A stretch of DNA of 64,000 nt from Chryseobacterium wanjuense (GTDB lineage: Bacteria > Bacteroidota > Bacteroidia > Flavobacteriales > Weeksellaceae). The position numbers and the translations under genes are program-made. Under the pieces are notes generated by a model. That model saw nothing but the letters and a program-made list of their open reading frames with translations. It did not search any database and was not told the DNA's origin. The stretch spans positions 2,580,150-2,644,149 of the forward strand of contig NZ_FOIU01000001.1 in assembly GCF_900111495.1 (NCBI RefSeq), read 5' to 3'. Each line of letters starts with the position of its first letter. Position 1 is the stretch's first letter. Positions 46,173 through 56,043 of this stretch are shown here, piece by piece.

Positions 46173-47279
46173 TTATTTTTTCCCGAGGAATTGTTTCAAT
46201 TGTCCTGCTGATTGTTCAAAAGCAGCGCGAGTAGCCGGAAGTGTTGCAAGAGCATTCAATAAACCAAAATCGTGAATCATACCGTTGTAACGTGTTGTAG
46301 TAACCTGAACACCAGCCTCATTGAGCTTCCGTCCAAAAGCTTCTCCTTCATCTCGTAAAACATCATTTTCCGCTACAATGATTAAAGTCGGTGGTAAACC
46401 GCTTAACTGTTCGGTGGTAGCCTGTAGTGGAGAAGCATGGATATCTTTCCGCTTGGATGGATCCGGAATGTAAAAATCATACATCCATTTCATTAAAGAG
46501 GTACTTAAAAAACGATCCTTTCCAAATTTCTGATATGATTCAGTTTCAAAATCAGCGTCCACTATCGGCCACATCATTACTAAGCCCTTAATCTCTGGTC
46601 CTTTCTTTTCCTTAGCCATTAAAGCGGTCACTGCAGTCATGTTACCTCCTACACTATTTCCAACTACTGCCAGATTTTTTCCATCTACATTGATTTCATC
46701 TCCATGTTCTGAAACCCATTTTGTAGCTGCATAAATCTCATTAATTGCAACAGGATACTGCGCTTCGGGCGTTCTTGTATAGTTCACAAATACTCCTGAG
46801 AACCCTGTCAAAACAACCAGATCACGAACCATTCGCTCGTGCGTAGGAAAATCACCCAAAATCCAGCCTCCGCCGTGAATAAAGATAAATACAGGCAATT
46901 TACCTGTGGCTCCTTCAGGGCGTACAATATTCAAACTTACCGTATGACCGTCCTGTGTAATGGTTTTCTCGGAAACTTCAATCCCGGAAAGATCTACTTT
47001 AACAGAGGCCTGTGCATCTACCAAAACTTGTTTAGCAGCTTTGGGTTTTAATTTTTCCAATGGTGTTCCTCCACTGTTTAATTTTACTAAAAAAGCTCTG
47101 ACATCTTTATCAAGATGTGGATCAGTTGCAAAGTCTACAGGGGTTGCTTTTTTTTTATTAGTCTCATCAGAATTAGTAAAAACTGATTTTGACTCTTTGC
47201 TACCATTGCAGTTAATTAACATGCCTGCCATTACAATAAAAGCTGCTTTGGTAAGGCTTTTCGTAATAATTGTTTTCAT
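46173..47279 (-). CDS. Alpha/beta hydrolase (HSL-type esterase), lipoprotein copy
   Basis: A 368-residue protein. The N-terminus MKTIITKSLTKAAF...GMLINCNGSKES is a lipoprotein signal with lipobox L-I-N-C, so the enzyme is membrane anchored. The catalytic parts are identical to those of the copy at 41920-42897: 'FIHGGGW', 'VVGNSVGGN', 'AENDVLRDEG', 'GMIHDFG'. Differences are few (for example PEGATGK versus PKGVTDK, and D versus A in 'PIVDADF'). It is probably the ancestral form, since its signal peptide is intact. It converges on the HxlR gene. Confidence 0.9.
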   Translation of the reverse strand: MKTIITKSLTKAAFIVMAGMLINCNGSKESKSVFTNSDETNKKKATPVDFATDPHLDKDVRAFLVKLNSGGTPLEKLKPKAAKQVLVDAQASVKVDLSGIEVSEKTITQDGHTVSLNIVRPEGATGKLPVFIFIHGGGWILGDFPTHERMVRDLVVLTGFSGVFVNYTRTPEAQYPVAINEIYAATKWVSEHGDEINVDGKNLAVVGNSVGGNMTAVTALMAKEKKGPEIKGLVMMWPIVDADFETESYQKFGKDRFLSTSLMKWMYDFYIPDPSKRKDIHASPLQATTEQLSGLPPTLIIVAENDVLRDEGEAFGRKLNEAGVQVTTTRYNGMIHDFGLLNALATLPATRAAFEQSAGQLKQFLGKK

Positions 47280-48186
47280 AAGTTAAAATTTTTAATTGTT
47301 GTTAAAATAGTTATTGTTGAATCATTATAGATTTTCTGAGAAGAGTTAATTCTTAATTGACTTTCATCAAGTCTGTAACAATATTTATATCTAAAATATA
47401 TCCTACAATTCCCTTCTGCCTTTTTCTAGTAAATTGAATAAAAAATAAGAAATAACCGATATTCTAACTACCCCCTATATTCCTAAGTAATACTATAAAA
47501 ATCACAACAACACCTCTAACAATTGGGGCCTTACAATTTGAGCTATTTGTTTGAGACTAAATATATTTTTAGAAATTATAGTTTCGCAAATTGATAATGG
47601 GGAATTTACAATACAGGATTTAATCTTGGGGCTCCACTTTTTATAGTAGATATGCCGAATACGAGGGTAGCCCACTAATTTTTTAGATCATACGCTCGCA
47701 CTAAATATTCTTAAGAATAATGCTTCTATACAGAGTAATTTTTTGAAAATTACATTATATGTAATATAATGTATGAGGTTTAAAAATATACGGTTAAGTA
47801 TATTAATGAAGATGCTTTTAATAATTTCGGCGAAAAAAGAATTGCAAGCAATGATTTTAAAAACCTCGTTAGGTTAACTTAAAATAAATATATAGCCTAT
47901 CTGGCCAACTGTTGTTCAATACCGTAACCAAATATACAATTTTTTTTAATATAGTATTAAAAAATAATAAGTTAATTTTCAATATTTTAAATAATTATAC
48001 AATAGGAAAGTAATATACTATCTGATAACAATTGAAAAAATAGCAGCTTGGCCATCTTACATTAGATATCATAATACTAACTTTAAATACAATAATAGTA
48101 GCAACATCAAAAAGATTCTCCAAATTTTAATTCTTAAAGAAAAAGCTGTGCATGAATGCACAGCTCGGTAAATAAATTCTTTTAAT
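47280..48186. other. Long intergenic region (about 900 bases) with one perfect hairpin
   Basis: No gene can be supported. Bases 47751-47760 pair perfectly with 47764-47773 (10-bp arms TACATTATAT/ATATAATGTA, 3-base loop), possibly an operator. Around 47795-47880 a short frame reads INEDAFNNFGEKRIASNDF and stops; it may be a gene relic. The rest is AT-rich and featureless. Confidence 0.45.
48144..48165. terminator. Terminator after the AhpD-like gene
   Basis: AGCTGTGCAT (48144-48153) pairs with ATGCACAGCT (48156-48165); on the minus strand it is followed by TTTTCTTT. It lies 22 bases past the stop of the gene at 48187. Confidence 0.8.
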
Positions 48187-48720
48187 TTAGATTGTAGGGA
48201 CTTCTGGCCAGTCAACTGGTACTTTTGTTAAAGCAAATAAATAGTTAGTCATCATCTTGTCACCGATAGCAATAACAACATCAACCAAATTCGCTTCTGT
48301 ATAGCCATTAGTAAAGAAGGCTTCTTTTTGAAAATCTGTAGCTTCACCTTTGTTCTCAACAATGCCTTTTACAAGATTTGCTAATGCATTCAGTTTACTG
48401 TCGAAAGAAATTGTATTTTTTCTTATATCTATAATCTGCTCATCAGTAAAGCCATTTAATTTGGCAATAGCAGTATGAGCACTTAGACAATATAAACATG
48501 CATTATACTGACTTACCACTAAACTAATTACTTCTTTTTCTTTTGCTTTTAACGACGATTTTGAACTTTGCAATGTTAGATAAGTATTTAATGCACTTTC
48601 TGAATAGGCAAATGTTGCATAAAGATTAGGAACGAACCCAACCCCTTTTTCAAGGTTACTAAAAATTGCCTTGTTTGCTTCTGATACTTCTTCTTTTTTA
48701 AGAACTGAAAAATTTTTCAT
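48187..48720 (-). CDS. Carboxymuconolactone decarboxylase/AhpD-like protein
   Basis: About 177 residues from the ATG at 48720 (MKNFSVLKKEE); an upstream ATG at 48759 adds 13 residues. 'YNACLYCLSAHTAIAKLNGFTDEQI' has the CxxC-x3-H redox centre of AhpD alkylhydroperoxidases. The family detoxifies peroxides or acts as a thiol-disulfide partner. It is divergent from an AraC-type gene (48856), its probable regulator. Confidence 0.87.
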   Translation of the reverse strand: MKNFSVLKKEEVSEANKAIFSNLEKGVGFVPNLYATFAYSESALNTYLTLQSSKSSLKAKEKEVISLVVSQYNACLYCLSAHTAIAKLNGFTDEQIIDIRKNTISFDSKLNALANLVKGIVENKGEATDFQKEAFFTNGYTEANLVDVVIAIGDKMMTNYLFALTKVPVDWPEVPTI

Positions 48721-48855
48721 TTTTTTATTGTTTAAATTAATACTGCAAATTTCTTTCAAATCTTAGTTGTAAAGAATGGAATATTTTCCCGATGATTATT
48801 TATATTTTCCTTTTTCATAATTTTAAAAACATTTACTAAATACCAATATCATATT

Positions 48856-49710
48856 ATGTATTATAATTTTTTCAATAAGAAAAGAGGCTCTCACTGCAAA
48901 CTTTGGATTAATGACGAAAATTTTGGTAGAGATTTCTATACAAATGATAAATCAAATCCCCTATTAACAATAGCCTGGAATAAAAATAAGGATCAAAGTA
49001 TTGAGATAGATGGTGTTTTTTATCATTTTAAGCGAAATACGGTTATCTGCTTAATGGTCAATCAGACATTCCATTTCGAAGATGCATCTGAAATAATAGC
49101 ATGGCAATTTAATCGTGACTTTTATTGCATTGAAAGTCACGACAAAGAAGTGAGTTGTGTAGGATTTCTATTTTACGGAACAGCGCAGGCTATGTTTATA
49201 GAAGTTGAATCCGAAATTGAAAGAAAACTGGATTTGCTGCTAAAAATATGCCAAGAAGAGTTTTTAGATGTAGACGACATCCAGGAAGATATGCTTAGAA
49301 TGCTATTTAAAAGATTGATCATCCTTGTGACTCGCCTAGCGAAAAAACAATATGTTTCTCATGAGCTGCCAGATCACAAATTAAATATAATCAGAGAATA
49401 CAATCTATTAGTCGAGAAAAACTATAAAACGGAACATTCTGTAAAATTTTATGCGGAAATACTTAATAAATCACCAAAAACATTATCCAATATATTCAAA
49501 ATTTACGGAGATATTACGCCATCATCAATTATCCAGCAGAGAATACTTTTAGAAGCGAAAAGACTGTTACTTTATACATCCAAATCTTCAAAAGAAATTG
49601 CTTACGAATTAGGTTTTGAGGACATTTCTTATTTTAGTAATTTTTTCAAAAGACTTTCCGGCTTGGCTCCCTCATCTTTTAAACATAAAAATTTAGTTAA
49701 AAGTAATTAG
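48856..49710 (+). CDS. AraC-family regulator (same subfamily as 39406-40242)
   Basis: A 284-residue protein. The N-terminal sensor 'NPLLTIAWNKNKDQSIEIDGVFYHFKRNTVICLMVNQTFHFED' and 'AWQFNRDFYCIESHDKEVSCVGFLFYG' is typical of a Flavobacteriia subfamily. The HTH pair is 'SVKFYAEILNKSPKTLSNIFKIYGDITPSSIIQQRI' and 'SSKEIAYELGFEDISYFSNFFKRLSGLAPSSF'. It is divergent from the AhpD-like gene with 135 bases between the starts, suggesting it controls that gene. Confidence 0.9.
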   Translation: MYYNFFNKKRGSHCKLWINDENFGRDFYTNDKSNPLLTIAWNKNKDQSIEIDGVFYHFKRNTVICLMVNQTFHFEDASEIIAWQFNRDFYCIESHDKEVSCVGFLFYGTAQAMFIEVESEIERKLDLLLKICQEEFLDVDDIQEDMLRMLFKRLIILVTRLAKKQYVSHELPDHKLNIIREYNLLVEKNYKTEHSVKFYAEILNKSPKTLSNIFKIYGDITPSSIIQQRILLEAKRLLLYTSKSSKEIAYELGFEDISYFSNFFKRLSGLAPSSFKHKNLVKSN

Positions 49711-49930
49711 GCTTAAGATAATAATTGGAAATTAGCACGATCATTTGAAATTTTTCATTTTTTATTGTTAATTGATAAATAGATCAGCTTCATTGTTAAT
49801 TTTCAACTAAATTCTAATTGTAACTATTATACTCTATTCATTTATATTCGACACAATCGCAATACTTAAATCAGCATCTTTATATCTGTGCGATGAATAA
49901 ATTTTATTTGTAAAACCATTATAATAAAAA

Positions 49931-51874
49931 TTAGGATGGAGATCGTTTAATTCCAAATTTTTTCATTTTGGAATGTAGTGTTGTAGGAGGAATGCCAAGA
50001 AGTTCCGCTGCACCATTCGCTCCCCAGACTTTCCCACGACATTTTTCCAGAGCCTGTAATATGTGGTCACGTTCATTTTCATCAATAGATTTAAATTCTT
50101 TACTCTCTTCAAAAATCATGTACTGATGACTAATATTATCAGGTATTTGTAATCTCATCAATATTTCTTCACGTGAAAGTAATATCGCCCTCTCAACTAA
50201 ATTTTCTAATTCTCGAATGTTACCTGGCCAATGATAGTTTAAAGCCTCGTTTAAACCTTTTTTTGAGATACCTTTTATCCGTTTATTTGCTTTCTTGCTA
50301 TAAATTGAAATAAAATGATCAATTAATAAAGGTATGTCATCTTTTCGATCACGCAGCGGTGGTAATGTTACAGGAAAAACATTAAGCCTATAAAATAAAT
50401 CCAATCTAAAGCGGCCTGCAGCTACTTCCTTTTCAAGTTCACGATTAGTCGCGGCTAATACACGCACATCTACTTTTATAGGATCCCTTCCCCCAATTCT
50501 GTCGATTTCTTTTTCCTGTAATACACGCAAGAGCTTGGATTGAAGTTCTGGAGGCATATCACCTATTTCATCCAGAAATATAGTACCCTTATTAGCAAGT
50601 TCAAATTTCCCTACCCGTCTTTCGATCGCACCGGTAAAAGATCCCTTTTCATGACCAAACAACTCAGATTCAAAAAGATTAAAAGGTAGTGCTGCACAAT
50701 TGATCTTTACAAAAGGTTGTGATTTGCGCTTGGATAACTCATGGATGCAGCGAGCCATACGCTCTTTTCCAGTTCCGCTTTCTCCCAAGATCAATACTGA
50801 AGTATCCACAGGTGCTACATGACTAATATTATCAAAAACATTTAATAAAAGATGGCTTTTACCGATAATTTGTTTGAAAAAATCTGGCTCCTGAGCATTC
50901 ACTTTTTTAATGCCTCTACTTTCATTCAACATTACATTTTGTTTGTCATCAGATTGATTACTTTTGACTAGGTTCTCAATAACAGCAATAAGAGGGTTAC
51001 TTAACCTTTGAAGCAGTTTTATTTGTGATGAATTATAAGCATCACATTTACGACTGTAAAAGAAAAGATAAAAAATGTTATTATCACTTAAAGCCAGAGG
51101 AAGAACCATTAAGGATTGTAAGTTGAACTTATCTGCCAAAAGTTTTTGATCGGGATTTTTTAGCAACATCTTTTCAAAGTTGTCTTCTACAAAAATTATA
51201 TTTTCAGTACTCTTTTCATTGAAGATTTTAGATTTAGTAACATCTGTTAATGTATGGTTAGTTATTATTTCGAATTCTTTTGTTCCAATAAATTGGTATT
51301 CATCAAAACCAATACGCAAATAGCTTATAAAATTTGCAGATGTACTTAGTGGAATACTTTTAGTCAAGAGGTAATCAAACGAGATAAAGGTCTGTAATGA
51401 CTTTACGATGGCAAGCATCTTATCACTTAAAGTATCTTTGATATCTATTACTTTTAGTAAATTAAGACGTAGCTGTTCTTCTTTTTTAACGGCCGTTTCA
51501 AGGCTGTTTTCATGTCTAAACATGGCTATCTCTAATGTAATGAGAAGGTCTTTTTCACGAAAAGGTTTTACAATAAACCCATAGGGCTGTGTACCTTTTG
51601 CCTGCATAATGACATCATGGTTGCAATTGGCAGAAATATAAATAAAAGGAATATTAATTGCGTTAAGCGTTGGAGCAAGTGCAATACCGGATACTGAATC
51701 CTGTAATTTTATATCAACCAAGGCAAGATCTGGTTGTTCTTTTTCTATAATTGCTAATGCCTCTTCTACCGATCTGGCCAGACCTATTACCTGATAACCC
51801 ACTCTTTCGATGATGATTTGTAGATTGTTTGCCTCTATAAATTGATCTTCAACTATTAATACTTTTAATGACAT
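49931..51874 (-). CDS. Sigma-54-dependent response regulator (receiver-GAF-AAA-HTH)
   Basis: A 647-residue NtrC-like activator. The receiver domain has phosphoacceptor D54 in 'LALVDIKLQD'. A GAF-like part covers about residues 140-310. The sigma-54 AAA+ domain carries Walker A 'GESGTGKERMA', the sigma-contact loop 'GHEKGSFTGAIERRVGKFELA', Walker B 'GTIFLDEIGDMPPELQSKLLRVLQE' and 'LFYRLNVFPVTLPPLRDRKDDI'. A Fis-type HTH 'AAELLGIPPTTLHSKMKKFGI' closes the protein. Its partner kinase gene lies 10 bases upstream on the same strand. No -24/-12 promoter was located with confidence, so its targets are unknown. Confidence 0.93.
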   Translation of the reverse strand: MSLKVLIVEDQFIEANNLQIIIERVGYQVIGLARSVEEALAIIEKEQPDLALVDIKLQDSVSGIALAPTLNAINIPFIYISANCNHDVIMQAKGTQPYGFIVKPFREKDLLITLEIAMFRHENSLETAVKKEEQLRLNLLKVIDIKDTLSDKMLAIVKSLQTFISFDYLLTKSIPLSTSANFISYLRIGFDEYQFIGTKEFEIITNHTLTDVTKSKIFNEKSTENIIFVEDNFEKMLLKNPDQKLLADKFNLQSLMVLPLALSDNNIFYLFFYSRKCDAYNSSQIKLLQRLSNPLIAVIENLVKSNQSDDKQNVMLNESRGIKKVNAQEPDFFKQIIGKSHLLLNVFDNISHVAPVDTSVLILGESGTGKERMARCIHELSKRKSQPFVKINCAALPFNLFESELFGHEKGSFTGAIERRVGKFELANKGTIFLDEIGDMPPELQSKLLRVLQEKEIDRIGGRDPIKVDVRVLAATNRELEKEVAAGRFRLDLFYRLNVFPVTLPPLRDRKDDIPLLIDHFISIYSKKANKRIKGISKKGLNEALNYHWPGNIRELENLVERAILLSREEILMRLQIPDNISHQYMIFEESKEFKSIDENERDHILQALEKCRGKVWGANGAAELLGIPPTTLHSKMKKFGIKRSPS

Positions 51875-51884
51875 ATCTGCTTAT

Positions 51885-54146
51885 TTAGGATTTATATCTA
51901 AGTCGTTTATAGGAAAACTCAATCTTTATTTGTGTTCCTTTTTCTCGATTGATCGTAAGGTTACCGCCAAGATCAGCAGCTAATCCTTTAATAAGTCTCA
52001 TCCCAAGTGATCTAGAATTATCTATGGTAAAGTCCTCTGGCAGGCCACATCCATCATCAGTTATTTCCAATAAAAAGATATCGCCGTCAATATTTTGCAG
52101 TACTATTTCGATAATTCCACCTGCATCCGAAAACGCATATTTTAAAGAATTAGTAATTGATTCATTTAGTATCAAACCGATAGGAACTGCTTGGGAAACA
52201 TCCATAAATACATTGTCTACCTTAAGGGTCAGTTTTATGATACGCGGAACAGCAAAACTATCTTTTAAATAATCCACTAACTCACTGATATATTCCGGCA
52301 TCCTTATTTCAGATAAGTTATCCGACATATATAATTTTTGATGAATAAGTGACATTGATTGTATTCGATGTTGGCTCTTCTGAATTACTTCTAAAGATAA
52401 TTTATCGCTTAAAAAATAAGATTGACTATTAAGTAGGCTCATAACAATTTGGAGATTGTTTTTTACCCTATGATGGATCTCCTTCAATAACCATTCTTTT
52501 TCTGCCACATTTTGAGTAAGAGTTATATTATTAGCTTCAATTGTCGCTTTTTGGCTTTGTAGAATACTGTTCATTTTTCTATTTGTTCGATAACGACTGT
52601 AAATTAAACCTATAATTACTGCAAGAATAAATATACCAGCAACACTGAAATTACGTATTATCTTTGACCTCGAAATCAATAATTTTTGCACTTCTGCCTC
52701 ACGTATTAGTTTTTTATTTTTCTCTTCTTTAAGCAATAGATCCCGATCTTTCTTTAATACATCGTATTTGACCTGTAAATCCGACATTTTATTCCTATTA
52801 CTTTCGCCAAACATAGAATCTCTGTACGCATATGCTAGCTTGAGGTTCCGTATAGCTGGTATAAAAGCAGACTGTGCAGAATCTATTTGATAAAGTTGTT
52901 TATAAATTTGTAAGAACGTTATTTTACTTTGATTTTTCTTGGCTACCATCTTATATTTTTCAAGATAATCTCTTGCTTTTTCATACTGACCCACTTTGAA
53001 ATAATAATTGGCCACAGGAGTATAAAGATTGTTTGTTGTTAATGCAAATGGTTTATCATTGATAATTTTTTTTGCTCGTAACACATATTTTTCGGCCTGT
53101 TCATAATCTCCTAATGCAGTATAAATTTTTATAGAACGTAAAATAACAGTACTTCTCGCAACAGCATTCAATGTAATCCTATTCTGAAGCTTTTTTAGAT
53201 AAAATAGTGATTCTTGCTTACGGCCCATGTCTAATAATATCTGTGCAGTGTTGCCAATTGCTGATGTAGAAAAATCATCTGCTTTGTATTTTTCCAAAAT
53301 TTCAACACTTTTTTTGTAATGTATAAGCGCTTTCGGATAATCTCCAGTTGTATGATATATTCTAGCTAAACCATTATATGCCAATCCCGTAACGTAAGAT
53401 TGTGAATCGATCTTTTCTGAAAGGTTCAATGCTTTTAATGAATACTCCAAGGCCTCTTGTATATTACCCATAAAATAACTCGCACTCGAAGCGTGCACTA
53501 GACTTTGAGCTAACTCCTCATTACTAAGTTTATTCTCTTCTAAAATCTTAAGACTTTTTTTAATACTTTCCAAACTTTCCTTATACTCTGTTCGGCTTAA
53601 TTGCATCAGACCAATAATCCTTAAAATATAACCTTGTTTTAATTTATCACCATTTCTTATATAAACATTTAAGACCTTATAAGCTATTCCCAAAGATTCC
53701 GGAGTAGCTTTCTCTCCATATGCCGTAACGGATAATGTTAGAGCTTCTACTTTACCATATTTATCTTTAGCTTTATCAAATAATGCTTCCGCTTGCGATG
53801 CAAAATAACGTACTTTACCATAATCGCCATTTTGTAAAGCCAATCTACCTCGAAGTAAATAAGAACGTGCTTCACCAATAGGATATTTTACCGAACTAGA
53901 TAATCTTTGGACTTTATCTGCATAATATACTACACTGTCCGTAGAATTTGAATACTTTATAAGTTGAGAAGCCTTAAGATGCCATTTGCCAATTTTTATC
54001 AGTTGATTTATTGCAGTAGTATCAGAACCGCTTATTCTTTTATAAACATTGTGCATTGTAACTAGTTCATTTACAAAAACTTTCTGTGCCGGCACAAAAG
54101 ATGGTAAAAGAATCATTATTACTAATAGAATATACCTTTGAATCAT
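51885..54146 (-). CDS. TPR-containing sensor histidine kinase (HisKA_2 type)
   Basis: A 753-residue kinase. A signal peptide (YILLVIMILLPSFVPAQ) leads to a periplasmic region of about 470 residues with TPR repeats ('AQSLVHASSASYFMGNIQEALEYSLKALNLSEK', 'AYNGLARIYHTTGDYPKALIHYKKSVEILEKY'). A coiled coil, one membrane helix ('FSVAGIFILAVIIGLIYS', about 500-517), phosphoacceptor His in 'LKEIHHRVKNNLQIV' (about 553) and a HATPase with 'DDGCGLP' follow. It forms a two-component pair with the sigma-54 activator 10 bases downstream; the signal is unknown. Confidence 0.93.
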   Translation of the reverse strand: MIQRYILLVIMILLPSFVPAQKVFVNELVTMHNVYKRISGSDTTAINQLIKIGKWHLKASQLIKYSNSTDSVVYYADKVQRLSSSVKYPIGEARSYLLRGRLALQNGDYGKVRYFASQAEALFDKAKDKYGKVEALTLSVTAYGEKATPESLGIAYKVLNVYIRNGDKLKQGYILRIIGLMQLSRTEYKESLESIKKSLKILEENKLSNEELAQSLVHASSASYFMGNIQEALEYSLKALNLSEKIDSQSYVTGLAYNGLARIYHTTGDYPKALIHYKKSVEILEKYKADDFSTSAIGNTAQILLDMGRKQESLFYLKKLQNRITLNAVARSTVILRSIKIYTALGDYEQAEKYVLRAKKIINDKPFALTTNNLYTPVANYYFKVGQYEKARDYLEKYKMVAKKNQSKITFLQIYKQLYQIDSAQSAFIPAIRNLKLAYAYRDSMFGESNRNKMSDLQVKYDVLKKDRDLLLKEEKNKKLIREAEVQKLLISRSKIIRNFSVAGIFILAVIIGLIYSRYRTNRKMNSILQSQKATIEANNITLTQNVAEKEWLLKEIHHRVKNNLQIVMSLLNSQSYFLSDKLSLEVIQKSQHRIQSMSLIHQKLYMSDNLSEIRMPEYISELVDYLKDSFAVPRIIKLTLKVDNVFMDVSQAVPIGLILNESITNSLKYAFSDAGGIIEIVLQNIDGDIFLLEITDDGCGLPEDFTIDNSRSLGMRLIKGLAADLGGNLTINREKGTQIKIEFSYKRLRYKS

Positions 54147-54441
54147 AATTAAGCTATTAACTATTATTTTTCTTTCTTACACTTTTAAATACAGAAACCT
54201 GGAAAATATAACCTATTCTTTAAGTGAATCTAATCAAATTAAAAGTATTAGGAATTTAAGAAAATTTTATGATATAATGTACTATTCACATGTTTACTTA
54301 AAGTCTTCTATCATCGTTAAACTCGTAATTTCGTGGAAAACCACGAAATATAGTGAATAAAAAAGCAATCAAAAGAATATAAAACACTGAATAACAAATA
54401 TATAAAATCAAGGCATACCGATTGATTATTGTCTAAAAATT

Positions 54442-55320
54442 ATGACAATGATTAATTCAGACTACTCAATTGATGATCTACATTTTACTACGCGAAGTAT
54501 AGACGGAGGTAATACAATAATATTCAATAAACAAATGATTTTCTCTATTATCTATATTATAAAAGGAGAAGGAAAGTATCAAGTTCAACACAATACCATC
54601 AGTTATGGAAGTAATGACATTTTTATTGTCGTTCCTGGTGAGGAATTTCAAGTTATTCAGACGACCTCAGATACAGAGATATTAGAAATAAAATTTTCAG
54701 ATCTTTTTATAAATCAAAAAAAGCAATTTGATACAGACAGATCAGATCGTACACACATATTATACAGTGCTAATCAAAATCTGGATTACATTGTAAATAT
54801 CAAAAATAATATCATTTTAGCTCACCAAATTGCAAACTGTTTACTTTCTGAAATTAGAGAAGCAAATATAGTTGATGGGGAATATTTAAAACATCTTGTA
54901 TATATGATTTTACTATTTTTAGAAAAGGAAATTAAAAAACTATTACCATCAATTGCTGGACTTACAATTGAACAAAAGGTCATTAAAATGTTGCAATATA
55001 TACATCTTAATATTTTTGAGCCTAAAAAACTTACCATACAGGAGCTGAGCGACAAATTTTTTATTTCACCAACCTATATTGGAAAATATTTTAAAAGTCA
55101 CACAAATCACAATCTTCATCACTACATTTTGCAATATAAATTAAATCTTATTCAATATCGACTTAAAAATAGCAATATGCGTGTCAGTGAAATAGCTGAC
55201 GAATTCGGCTTTTCAGATAAAAGCTACTTAAATAAAATCTTTTTAAAGTATACAGGTATCTCTCCATCACAATATAGAATTAATTCAAAAAATAAAAATT
55301 TTCTATCCAATATTTCTTAA
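54442..55320 (+). CDS. AraC-family regulator
   Basis: A 292-residue regulator. The N-terminal cupin-like part ('IKGEGKYQVQHNTISYGSNDIFIVVPGEEFQVIQ') precedes the HTH pair 'TIQELSDKFFISPTYIGKYFKSHTNHNLHHYILQYKLNL' and 'RVSEIADEFGFSDKSYLNKIFLKYTGISPSQYR'. It is divergent from the histidine kinase gene over 295 bases and is followed only by gene relics, so its original target may have been lost. Confidence 0.9.
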   Translation: MTMINSDYSIDDLHFTTRSIDGGNTIIFNKQMIFSIIYIIKGEGKYQVQHNTISYGSNDIFIVVPGEEFQVIQTTSDTEILEIKFSDLFINQKKQFDTDRSDRTHILYSANQNLDYIVNIKNNIILAHQIANCLLSEIREANIVDGEYLKHLVYMILLFLEKEIKKLLPSIAGLTIEQKVIKMLQYIHLNIFEPKKLTIQELSDKFFISPTYIGKYFKSHTNHNLHHYILQYKLNLIQYRLKNSNMRVSEIADEFGFSDKSYLNKIFLKYTGISPSQYRINSKNKNFLSNIS

Positions 55321-55408
55321 TATTTCTACTTAAAATTAAAGCATCAACTGATATATGTTGTTAATTACTAGTAAAATGATTCAAAAACTCAAAATACAAC
55401 ATTAATTT

Positions 55409-55760
55409 TAGACAATTCCTCAAAGTCTTTCGGTAAATCGGGAGAATGGGCACAGCATGATATTGATTACACTCAGACAGGTAAACTGATTGGAGATTGC
55501 GCAATCAAACTTGATCTTTATCATAAAAGAATAGAGATATTAATTACAATATCGTATTTGGAGCAAAAAAATGGCATTGCTAAAAAGGCATTCACGGGCA
55601 TGGTGAAATTCCTACTTGAACAAAAAATCTATATCGAATCGTAGCAATAGTTGATACTGAAAATATCGTCTTGATAAATTTGCCAAAAGTGCCAGTTTTA
55701 AGAAAAGAACATTTTACGAAAACATATTTTTCAGGTAAATGGGAAAACTAGTAACAATAT
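55409..55760 (+). pseudogene. Decayed GNAT acetyltransferase
   Basis: One frame reads 'GEWAQHDIDYTQTGKLIGDCAIKLDL...RIEILITISYLEQKNGIAKKAFTGMVKFL' and stops at about 55641. Shifted frames then continue 'VAIVDTENI' and 'FRKEHFTKTYFSGKW'-like pieces. Together these match an RimJ/RimL-type N-acetyltransferase with several frameshifts and a lost start. It is part of a relic zone between the last AraC gene and the broken transposase; the following about 280 bases hold nothing recognisable. Confidence 0.65.
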
Positions 55761-56043
55761 GTAATGCTACAGAGAGAATTGAATAGTGCTAGCTACTACT
55801 CTTTCTGAGTATTTCTAGAAAATTATCGTTACAATATAAAAAGTTAGCTTATAATAAAACTTACAGACAAGATCAGCTTTGCAATTCTTGTAAAATTTCA
55901 CACAATCTACTTAAATCATCTCTAAAAGTGTTAGAAGATAAGCTCGTCTTGGTCACATGCCAAGATTATTTAATTGTAAAGTATCAATAGATCCGCTACA
56001 AAAATGACTTAAATTTATGGTGTAAAGTTTAAAACCTTTATCC

